Below, in pieces: positions 31,035 to 37,688 of a stretch of 37,688 bases of DNA (position 1 is the first letter of the stretch; each line of letters opens with the position of its first letter). The stretch spans positions 1 through 37,688 of the forward strand of contig JAGCPK010000030.1 in the NCBI GenBank assembly GCA_017965725.1. The letters run 5' to 3'. Position numbers and translations under genes: made by a program. The notes beneath the pieces were generated by a model. The model worked only from the letters and a program-made list of their open reading frames with translations, had not been told where the DNA came from and ran no database searches. This DNA comes from Prevotella sp. (GTDB lineage Bacteria > Bacteroidota > Bacteroidia > Bacteroidales > Bacteroidaceae).

Positions 31035-31712
31035 ATGACTGGTTTCTATGGTGAACACTCCAAAGTCTGGGTGTCAGTAGATTGCATCATCTTCGGTTTC
31101 GACCAAGGAAAGCTGAAAATCCTGATTGGCAAACGGAAGATGGACCCTGGTCGTGGCGAATGGAGCCTCTACGGAGGCTTCGTCCGCAGCGACGAGAGTG
31201 TCGATGATGCAGCCAACCGTGTGCTCTACGAACTCACCGGACTGAGGAATCTCTATATGCGGCAAGTTGGTGCTTTCGGAAATGTCGATCGCGACCCAGG
31301 TGAACGGGTGGTGTCCGTAGCCTATTACGCACTCATCAACGTCAACGATTACGATGACAGTTTGCGCAAGGAGCATGGCGTGGAATGGGTAAGTATCCAA
31401 GAACTGCCCGACCTCTACTCCGACCACAACGAGATGGTACGCAAGGCCCGTAAGTTGATGCGACAGAAGATTACCAACGAGCCCGTTGGCTTCCGTCTCC
31501 TCCCCAGCCTCTTCACGCTGACACAGTTACAACGGTTGTATGAGGCCATTCATGGCGAGGAACTGGACAAACGCAACTTCCGCAAACGCATCAAGGAGAT
31601 GGACTTCATCGAAAAGACAGAATTAATTGACAAGACAGGATCGAAGCGTGGTGCTGCGCTCTATCGTTTCAACAAGCGCATCTACAACGAGGATCCTAAC
31701 TTCAAATTATAA
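31035..31712 (+). CDS. araR: NUDIX-family arabinose regulator AraR
   Basis: A 225-aa regulator: a NUDIX-like effector domain (residues 1-145) fused to a winged helix (about 150-225, FRLLPSLFTLTQLQRLYEAI and FRKRIKEMDFIEKTELIDKT). The NUDIX box at 47-70 (GGFVRSDESVDDAANRVLYE and on) lacks the REUxEE residues needed for hydrolysis, as in NrtR-type regulators that only bind ligand. The Bacteroides thetaiotaomicron AraR is of this family and responds to L-arabinose. A Shine-Dalgarno-like AAGGAAA precedes the ATG. It lies within the operon it presumably controls. Confidence 0.9.
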   Translation: MTGFYGEHSKVWVSVDCIIFGFDQGKLKILIGKRKMDPGRGEWSLYGGFVRSDESVDDAANRVLYELTGLRNLYMRQVGAFGNVDRDPGERVVSVAYYALINVNDYDDSLRKEHGVEWVSIQELPDLYSDHNEMVRKARKLMRQKITNEPVGFRLLPSLFTLTQLQRLYEAIHGEELDKRNFRKRIKEMDFIEKTELIDKTGSKRGAALYRFNKRIYNEDPNFKL

Positions 31713-31721
31713 TTGATTATT

Positions 31722-32426
31722 ATGCTCGAAGAACTGAAAGAAAAAGTATTCAAGGCTAATCTTGACCTCGTGAAGCATAACCTCGTAATCTTCACATGGG
31801 GTAACGTGTCAGGCATCGACCGTGATAACGGTCTGGTAGTCATCAAACCCTCCGGTGTGGATTACGATGTCATGAAAGTATCCGACATGGTGGTGGTTGA
31901 CCTCGAGACAGGTGAAGTTGTCGATGGTGACTTGAATCCGTCATCCGACACGCCTACACACCTTGTCTTATACAAGGCATTCCCCAACATCCAGGGCGTG
32001 GTACACACCCACTCCACCTATGCCACCGCTTTTGCACAGGCAGGCAAGGATATCCCCAATATCGGTACCACCCATGCCGACTATTTCTACAAGGACATTC
32101 CCTGCACACGTGACATGACCAAGGAAGAGGTAGAAGGACAGTACGAGTTGGAGACGGGTAACGTCATCGTCGATGAGATTCTGAATATCCGCAAGATCAA
32201 TCCTGACCACACCCCTGCTGTGCTGGTGAAGAATCACGGACCGTTCTCGTGGGGCACGTCTCCTGACAATGCCGTGTATAATGCCAAGGTGATGGAGGAG
32301 TGTGCCAAGATGGCTTTCGTCTCGCTGACAGTCAATCCGCAGACGACGATGAATCCCCTCCTTGTCGAGAAGCATTACAACCGTAAACACGGTCCCAATG
32401 CTTATTATGGTCAGAAGAAAAAATAG
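31722..32426 (+). CDS. araD: L-ribulose-5-phosphate 4-epimerase
   Basis: A 234-aa class-II aldolase-family enzyme converting L-ribulose 5-phosphate to D-xylulose 5-phosphate, the last step before the pentose phosphate pathway. The ATG at 31722 ([20 protein letters not shown]) is chosen over an in-frame TTG three codons earlier, which touches the araR stop. Zinc ligands His95 and His97 ([10 protein letters not shown]) and His172 ([10 protein letters not shown]), Asp76 in SSDTPTH and the phosphate-binding TWGNVSG are visible. Confidence 0.95.
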   Translation: MLEELKEKVFKANLDLVKHNLVIFTWGNVSGIDRDNGLVVIKPSGVDYDVMKVSDMVVVDLETGEVVDGDLNPSSDTPTHLVLYKAFPNIQGVVHTHSTYATAFAQAGKDIPNIGTTHADYFYKDIPCTRDMTKEEVEGQYELETGNVIVDEILNIRKINPDHTPAVLVKNHGPFSWGTSPDNAVYNAKVMEECAKMAFVSLTVNPQTTMNPLLVEKHYNRKHGPNAYYGQKKK

Positions 32427-32453
32427 ACTATTAATAATTAAAAACTAACAACA

Positions 32454-33995
32454 ATGATTAAAGCATTTGAGAATTTAGAAGTTTGGTGGGTGACTGGTGC
32501 ACAGTTGCTCTATGGAGGCGACGCAGTGGTTGCCGTAGATGGTCACTCAAAGGAAATGGTTGAGGGACTGAACAACAGTGGTATCATCCCCATCAAGGTA
32601 GTTTATAAAGGCACGGCCAACAGTTCCAAGGAAGTAGAGGCAGTGATGAAAGCCGCCAACAACGATGAGAAGTGCGTAGGTATCATCACCTGGATGCACA
32701 CCTTCTCACCCGCCAAGATGTGGATCAAGGGTCTGCAGGCACTGCAAAAGCCCCTCCTCCACTTCCACACACAGTATAACGCTGAGATTCCCTGGGACAG
32801 CATCGACATGGACTTCATGAACCTGAACCAGAGTGCTCACGGTGACATCGAGTTTGGACATATCTGCACCCGTATGCGTGTGGCTCGTAAGGTGGTCTGC
32901 GGCTATTGGAAGGACCAGGATGTCCAGAAGAAGATTGCCGTCTGGGCCCGTGTGGCAGCAGGTGTTGCTGATGCCAAGAACGTGCGCTGCCTGATGTTCG
33001 GTATGAACATGAACAATGTAGCCGTTACTGATGGTGATCGCGTGGAGTTTGAGCAGCGTCTGGGCTACCATGTGGATTACTACCCCGTCAGCAGCCTGAT
33101 GGAGTATTATAAGAAAGTCACCGACAAGGAAGCCGACGAACTTGTTGAGGAGTACAAGAAACTCTACACCATCAAGATCGACGAGAGTGGCGAGGCTGTT
33201 TATTGGGAGAAGGTGAAGAACTCTGCGAAGGCAGAGATTGCCCTCCGTCGCGTGCTGAAGGATGAGGGTGCTACTGCTTTCACCACCAACTTCGACGACC
33301 TAGGTGATGCTGATATCGATGCACCCGACTTCTGCGGATTCGACCAGATTCCTGGTCTCGCCTCACAGCGCCTGATGGAAGAAGGTTACGGCTTCGGTGC
33401 CGAGGGCGACTGGAAGACCGCCTGTCTGTATCGCTCCCTCTGGGTCATCCAGCAGGGTATGCCTATCGGTTGCTCGTTCCTCGAGGATTACACCCTCAAC
33501 TTCGCAGGCTCACAGTCTTCTTGTCTCCAGAGCCACATGCTCGAGATCTGTCCGCTGATTGCCAGCGACAAGCCGAAACTCGAGGTTCACTTCCTGGGTA
33601 TCGGTATCCGCAAACAGCAGACCGCCCGTCTCGTGTTCACATCGAAGACAGGTCGTGGCATCAAGGCTACCGTTGTCGATCTCGGCAACCGTTTCCGCCT
33701 GATTTCTCAGGAGGTTGAGTGCATCGAGCCTAAACCCATGCCTCATCTGCCTGTAGCTTCTGCCCTCTGGGTACCCCAGCCCACCTTCGAGATCGGTGCC
33801 GGTGCCTGGATCCTCGCCGGTGGTACCCACCACAGTGCTTTCTCCTACGACATCACCGAGGAGTACTGGGAGGACTTCGCCGAGATGACTGGCATCGAGT
33901 ATGTCAAGATCAACAAGGAGACGAAGACCTACGAGTTCAAGCAGCAACTGCAGAACAACGAGATGTACTATATGTTGAACAAAGCCCTGAAGTAA
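32454..33995 (+). CDS. araA: L-arabinose isomerase
   Basis: A 513-aa enzyme converting L-arabinose to L-ribulose with a divalent metal. The N-terminus FENLEVWWVTGAQLLYGGDA is typical. Metal and catalytic residues correspond to Glu318 (GFGAEGDWKTA), Glu344 (FLEDYTLNF), His361 (LQSHMLEIC) and His459/460 (AGGTHHSAFS). It is full length and intact, 27 bp after araD and 1 bp before the kinase. Confidence 0.97.
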   Translation: MIKAFENLEVWWVTGAQLLYGGDAVVAVDGHSKEMVEGLNNSGIIPIKVVYKGTANSSKEVEAVMKAANNDEKCVGIITWMHTFSPAKMWIKGLQALQKPLLHFHTQYNAEIPWDSIDMDFMNLNQSAHGDIEFGHICTRMRVARKVVCGYWKDQDVQKKIAVWARVAAGVADAKNVRCLMFGMNMNNVAVTDGDRVEFEQRLGYHVDYYPVSSLMEYYKKVTDKEADELVEEYKKLYTIKIDESGEAVYWEKVKNSAKAEIALRRVLKDEGATAFTTNFDDLGDADIDAPDFCGFDQIPGLASQRLMEEGYGFGAEGDWKTACLYRSLWVIQQGMPIGCSFLEDYTLNFAGSQSSCLQSHMLEICPLIASDKPKLEVHFLGIGIRKQQTARLVFTSKTGRGIKATVVDLGNRFRLISQEVECIEPKPMPHLPVASALWVPQPTFEIGAGAWILAGGTHHSAFSYDITEEYWEDFAEMTGIEYVKINKETKTYEFKQQLQNNEMYYMLNKALK

Positions 33996-33996
33996 C

Positions 33997-35589
33997 ATGA
34001 TGACAGCAAAACAGACGATCGAAGCAGGTAAAGCCATTCTCGGTATCGAGTTTGGTTCTACCCGCATCAAAGCCGTCCTCATCGACGAGGACAATAAGCC
34101 CATTGCACAGGGCTCACACGAGTGGGAGAATCAGTTGGTGGATGGTCTCTGGACCTACTCCATCGAGGCTATCTGGTACGGACTCCAGGATTGCTATGCC
34201 GAACTCCGCAAGGATGTGCTGAAGCAGTACGACTGCGAGATCGAGGCCCTTGCCGCCATTGGTTTCAGTGCTATGATGCACGGCTATATGGCTTTCAACG
34301 AGAAGCAGGAGATCCTCGTGCCTTTCCGCACTTGGCGTAATACCAACACAGGCAAGGCTGCAGCAGAACTCTCCGAACTCTTCAACTACAACATCCCCTT
34401 ACGCTGGAGCATCAGTCATCTGTATCAGTGCATCCTCGACAATGACGAGCATGTCGCTGACATCAAATATCTGACAACCCTTGCAGGCTATGTCCACTGG
34501 CAGGTGACAGGTCAGTTCGTGCTGGGTGTAGGCGACGCATCAGGTATGATCCCCGTCGATCCCGCCACGAAGACCTACGATGCCGAGATGGTGAAGAAGT
34601 TTGACAACCTCATCGCCCCGAAGGGCTTCTCCTGGAAGTTGCTCGACATCCTGCCCAAGAGTCTGAATGCAGGTGAGAACGCTGGATTCCTGACACCAGA
34701 AGGTGCCAAGAAACTCGATGTCTCCGGACACCTGAAGCCTGGTATCCCCGTCTGTCCTCCTGAAGGCGACGCAGGCACAGGTATGGTTGCCACCAACGCC
34801 GTCAAGCAGCGCACGGGTAACGTCAGTGCAGGTACCTCATCCTTCTCGATGATTGTGCTGGAGAAGCCGCTGAGCAAACCCTACGAGATGATTGACATGG
34901 TGACGACACCTGACGGTAGCCTTGTGGCAATGGTACACTGTAACAACTGTACCAGCGACATCAATGCCTGGGTGGGACTGTTTAAGGAATATCAGCAACT
35001 GCTTGGCATTCCGGTAGATATGAATGAACTCTATGGCAAACTCTTCAACAAGGCCTTGGAGGGAGATACCGACTGCGGAGGTCTGATGGCATACAACTAC
35101 GTCAGTGGTGAGCCTGTCACAGGACTCGCTGACGGACGCCCCCTCTTCGTACGTTCTGCCAACGACAAGTTCAACCTCGCCAACTTCATGCGGGCCCAAC
35201 TCTACGGAGCCATCGGTGTGTTGAAGATTGGTAACGACATCCTGTTCAAGGAAGAGATGATCCGCGTGGATCGCATCACAGGACATGGTGGTTACTTCAA
35301 GACGGCAGGTGTAGGTCAGCGTATGCTGGCAGCAGCCCTCAACAGCCCCATCTCCGTCATGGAGACTGCTGGTGAAGGTGGTGCCTGGGGTATCGCCCTG
35401 TTGGCTGGTTATGTTGTAAACAATCCCAACAAACTCAATCTTGCCGACTACCTTGAGAACGTCGTCTTCGCAGGTAATACGGGTGTCTCCATCGCCCCCA
35501 CCCCCGAGGATGTCGCAGGTTTCGAGAAATACATTGAGAACTACAAGCGCTGTCTCCCCATCGAGCAGAGTGCTGTTGATAACAAGTAA
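33997..35589 (+). CDS. araB: L-ribulokinase (FGGY family)
   Basis: A 530-aa sugar kinase. The ATP-binding actin-like motifs are IEFGSTRIKAVLID (17-30) and GHGGYFKTAGVGQRMLAAAL. The probable catalytic base is Asp258 in PPEGDAGTGM. By sequence alone it could be taken for a xylulokinase. Its place as last gene in an araD-araA operon that otherwise lacks a kinase makes ribulokinase the best call, as in Bacteroides. The start is one base after the araA stop; a second ATG follows directly (34000). Confidence 0.88.
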   Translation: MMTAKQTIEAGKAILGIEFGSTRIKAVLIDEDNKPIAQGSHEWENQLVDGLWTYSIEAIWYGLQDCYAELRKDVLKQYDCEIEALAAIGFSAMMHGYMAFNEKQEILVPFRTWRNTNTGKAAAELSELFNYNIPLRWSISHLYQCILDNDEHVADIKYLTTLAGYVHWQVTGQFVLGVGDASGMIPVDPATKTYDAEMVKKFDNLIAPKGFSWKLLDILPKSLNAGENAGFLTPEGAKKLDVSGHLKPGIPVCPPEGDAGTGMVATNAVKQRTGNVSAGTSSFSMIVLEKPLSKPYEMIDMVTTPDGSLVAMVHCNNCTSDINAWVGLFKEYQQLLGIPVDMNELYGKLFNKALEGDTDCGGLMAYNYVSGEPVTGLADGRPLFVRSANDKFNLANFMRAQLYGAIGVLKIGNDILFKEEMIRVDRITGHGGYFKTAGVGQRMLAAALNSPISVMETAGEGGAWGIALLAGYVVNNPNKLNLADYLENVVFAGNTGVSIAPTPEDVAGFEKYIENYKRCLPIEQSAVDNK

Positions 35590-35611
35590 AATCATTCTCT
35601 CTCATCATCAG

Positions 35612-35645
35612 ACGTGCAGCCCTAACCCAGGACTGCACGTTTTTT
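35612..35645 (+). terminator. Terminator of the arabinose operon
   Basis: Stem ACGTGCAG (35612-35619) with CTGCACGT (35633-35640), extended inward by CCT/AGG after one mismatch, followed by six T. Confidence 0.9.
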
Positions 35646-35714
35646 GAAAAAAAAGTTCGTCATTCTTGCAATATTTCTCTTTCTTGTGTGTATATATAGG
35701 TAGAAGGCCATAAC

Positions 35715-36254
35715 ATGGAACAAGACGCAACCATCCTGATCAGCGACCTGCGGCAGCATAAGTCTGCCGCCTGTCAACGGCTACTTTCCACGTATGGTCC
35801 GATGGTGTTCCGTATGGTGCAGCGCATCGTGCCGAGCCATGAGGATGCCGAAGAGGTCTATCAGGATGTGTTTGTCAAAGCCCTGCGGGGCATCGAGGGT
35901 TACAATCCCCGTCAGGCATCGCTTGCCACATGGCTCAGCCACATCGCCTACCACGAGTCACTCAACTTCATCAGAGGCAAAAAGCCCACCATCATATATT
36001 TAGAAGACAGCGACCAGGGCACTGACATGTTGGAAGCCCCCGACGATGCGCCACAGGACGAGCAGACCATCCAGCAGTTGGAACAGGCATTAGCCAAACT
36101 GCCGCCCCACGAACAGGCCATCGTGAGTATGTTCTACTACGACAATATGAGCCTAGCAGACATCGCCTACGTCACAGGCTCCATCACTTCTACCGTCGGT
36201 TCCCAGTTGAGCCGTATCCGCAAGAAACTCTATCGAATCATCAAAACGCTCTGA
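35715..36254 (+). CDS. ECF-type RNA polymerase sigma factor
   Basis: A 179-aa sigma factor of the extracytoplasmic-function group. Region 2 is at the N-terminus (MVFRMVQRIVPSHEDAEEVY, ASLATWLSHIAYHESLNFIR) and region 4 at the C-terminus (LPPHEQAIVSMFYYDNMSLA and TVGSQLSRIRKKLYRI). The next gene, 3 bp downstream, encodes a single-pass membrane protein that could be its anti-sigma factor. No TAnnTTTG box is seen in the 70 bp upstream, which would fit autoregulation by the sigma factor itself, but that is inference. Confidence 0.92.
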   Translation: MEQDATILISDLRQHKSAACQRLLSTYGPMVFRMVQRIVPSHEDAEEVYQDVFVKALRGIEGYNPRQASLATWLSHIAYHESLNFIRGKKPTIIYLEDSDQGTDMLEAPDDAPQDEQTIQQLEQALAKLPPHEQAIVSMFYYDNMSLADIAYVTGSITSTVGSQLSRIRKKLYRIIKTL

Positions 36255-36257
36255 ATT

Positions 36258-36923
36258 ATGGACGAACTCAAAAACGATAAGAACCTACGCCAAGCCGTCA
36301 GCCGGCGGGAGCAGAAAATGCCACCGATGCCTGCCGACCTGAACGAACGGCTGATGCAACGCCTCGAGAAAGCCGAGACGGCACCTGTCGCCAGACAGAA
36401 ACGCCTGTGGCTCTATGCTGCTGTTGCCGTTGCTGCCAGCATCGCCCTGCTCATCGTCTTCCACTTCGGAAAGGAACAGACCCCGCAAGAGCCCGTCGTG
36501 GCGCAGCAGACTATCCAGCAACCCACACCACAGCAAATCGAAGGAGAGCCTGTCGAAAAGCCAGGATCCGTCACGGAAGAACCGCAGCAGAAGGTGGCAA
36601 AAGCCGAAGTGCAGCCCGTGAAGAAGCCTGTGAAGAAGCAGCGTAAAGTGGTCATGCAACTCGTGGAACTGATACCCACCTCAGAAGCGGAGCCCACCAA
36701 TATCAAGACCCTATCCTCGTCTGTCATTGCAAATGTGAAAGCCTATGATAAGCAGAGCGACCTGTCGAGGATGACGGGTATAGATGACACTAACCCCGTC
36801 GTAGCGATGGAGGCCCAGGTAGAGGATACTGACCCCCTCGTGGCGATGGAGGCCCAGGTAGAGGACATCCGACAGCGTGGCATGCGACTGCATGAGGAGA
36901 TCAGACAACAGATGAAGAATTAA
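36258..36923 (+). CDS. Single-pass membrane protein, probable anti-sigma factor
   Basis: A 221-aa protein. Residues 1-45 are cytoplasmic and charged (MDELKNDKNLRQAVSRREQK), a membrane helix follows at about 50-70 (WLYAAVAVAASIALLIVFHF), then a long extracytoplasmic part rich in Gln, Pro, Lys and Val. No zinc-binding HxxxCxxC motif is present. Position directly after the ECF gene and topology suggest an anti-sigma role. A 13-residue tandem duplication (DTNPVVAMEAQVE then DTDPLVAMEAQVE) lies near the C-terminus, encoded by 36786-36863. Confidence 0.7.
   Translation: MDELKNDKNLRQAVSRREQKMPPMPADLNERLMQRLEKAETAPVARQKRLWLYAAVAVAASIALLIVFHFGKEQTPQEPVVAQQTIQQPTPQQIEGEPVEKPGSVTEEPQQKVAKAEVQPVKKPVKKQRKVVMQLVELIPTSEAEPTNIKTLSSSVIANVKAYDKQSDLSRMTGIDDTNPVVAMEAQVEDTDPLVAMEAQVEDIRQRGMRLHEEIRQQMKN
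36786..36863. repeat. Two 39-bp tandem repeats in the anti-sigma-like gene
   Basis: Units 36786-36824 and 36825-36863 differ at six positions and keep the reading frame; each encodes 13 residues. Confidence 0.9.
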
Positions 36924-36935
36924 AAACAAAGCATT

Positions 36936-37688
36936 ATGAACAGACGCTATATACTTTTATGCTTCCTCGCGCTGACAACGACGGCATTCGGACAACTCCG
37001 TCAGTTGGATGAGTATTTCAAGAAACAGGATCGTTATCAGATCTGGTACTCGCAGGCCAACTATGATGCCATTGGTCACACTTGGCATATTGAATTTAAT
37101 GAACAACTGACGCCCAGTGACATCGACGCCATACGCAACGCTTTTGCCAACGCGAGAAAAGATGCTTCTGAGAGTTACATGTACGAATACCACAAGGACG
37201 GGACAGATTCCATCAAATACTCTTTGCTCAAAAGCAATTATAGGAGTATGTTTTTTGACGTTGATAAAGCCCTGTTTGATTACGACGCCTTGAAAGCAGA
37301 ATACTATTACTACCATGAATATTATGAGCCCAAAGACGTCGCAAGAAATGACATGAAGCAACTTGACGCCGCAGCCGTCAAAGCAATAGTAGAACCCGCG
37401 CTGGAGTCTGTCAAACAATACAAAGGTGCAAATATCTATCCTATCTATTGGCAGCACGACGAGGGATATGAAGACAATATCGGCCCTGATGGCGGAATCG
37501 ATGCTATGGCTTTCTCTGATAACAATGCGGGCAAGACCACAGGCACCCATTACTTCCTGCCTGCCCAGTATGAGAAAGAGGGTAGGGCGCTGTGTCGGCA
37601 AATCGACTCGCTGGCCCACGACTACGTGAACCGCCATCCTGAACAGTACTATCATTACTTCTATTACTCCACGAACAGCGATTTCCGA
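36936..37688 (+). CDS. Exported tyrosine-rich protein of unknown function, partial
   Basis: The frame opens at an ATG 12 bp after the anti-sigma-like gene and runs 251 codons to the window edge without a stop. A signal peptide is clear (MNRRYILLCFLALTTTAFGQ). The mature part is rich in Tyr, Asp and Lys (ALKAEYYYYHEYYEPKDVAR, HPEQYYHYFYYSTNSDF). I do not recognise a family. As third gene in the ECF operon it may be the sensed or effector protein of that regulatory unit. Confidence 0.75.
   Translation, partial: MNRRYILLCFLALTTTAFGQLRQLDEYFKKQDRYQIWYSQANYDAIGHTWHIEFNEQLTPSDIDAIRNAFANARKDASESYMYEYHKDGTDSIKYSLLKSNYRSMFFDVDKALFDYDALKAEYYYYHEYYEPKDVARNDMKQLDAAAVKAIVEPALESVKQYKGANIYPIYWQHDEGYEDNIGPDGGIDAMAFSDNNAGKTTGTHYFLPAQYEKEGRALCRQIDSLAHDYVNRHPEQYYHYFYYSTNSDFR

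Overview
The window looks like ordinary chromosome from a Bacteroidales bacterium, most likely Prevotella or a close relative. Several signs agree. The -7 boxes are of the TAnnTTTG type (TATCTTTG, TACTTTTG, TACCTTTG), which is the Bacteroidetes primary sigma signature. Lineage-typical families are present: RpoZ of the Bacteroidetes type, DUF4293, DUF4468, DUF6722, a putative porin and a NUDIX-type AraR. The bamD-rpoZ-DUF4293 cluster is also typical of the group. I see no rRNA, tRNA, CRISPR array, phage or insertion sequence. Genus is inferred from protein and promoter style only.

Left part (1-6213, all minus strand): a partial BlaI/MecI-type repressor; an alanine dehydrogenase and exported carboxylesterase operon followed by a 24-codon ORF; a cluster of tiny membrane-protein ORFs chained by ATGA overlaps (27, 69 and 33 aa); and a PadR repressor with its PspC-domain partner behind a clear palindromic operator. 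Middle part (6391-24211): a secreted GH43 glycosidase; bamD-rpoZ-DUF4293; uvrB; DUF4468, a 57-aa membrane protein and a putative porin; menA divergent from an HD-domain gene; an RluA-type pseudouridine synthase with a 54-aa membrane protein; a cytidylate-kinase-like protein; a repeat-rich non-coding region of about 800 bp; then an ABC-F ATPase, grpE, dnaJ and folC.

Right part (24317-35589): two adjacent sugar operons. The first, galM, an MFS sugar transporter and galK, takes in and phosphorylates galactose and ends at a strong terminator. The second encodes a lipoprotein mutarotase, a Na+/sugar symporter, a NUDIX-family AraR regulator, araD, araA and a ribulokinase. It imports L-arabinose and converts it to D-xylulose 5-phosphate. 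The window closes with an ECF sigma factor, a single-pass anti-sigma-like protein and an exported, tyrosine-rich protein cut by the window end.

I find no obvious undescribed large system. The most interesting features are small or non-coding: a six-unit array of 43-bp repeats next to a duplicated ABC-F promoter whose upstream copy carries one substitution in the -7 box; a second duplicated promoter element upstream of two neighbouring genes; recurring heptamer repeats, one of which forms part of a signal peptide; the chained micro-ORFs; and an ABC-F protein in which one of the two ATP sites is degenerate.
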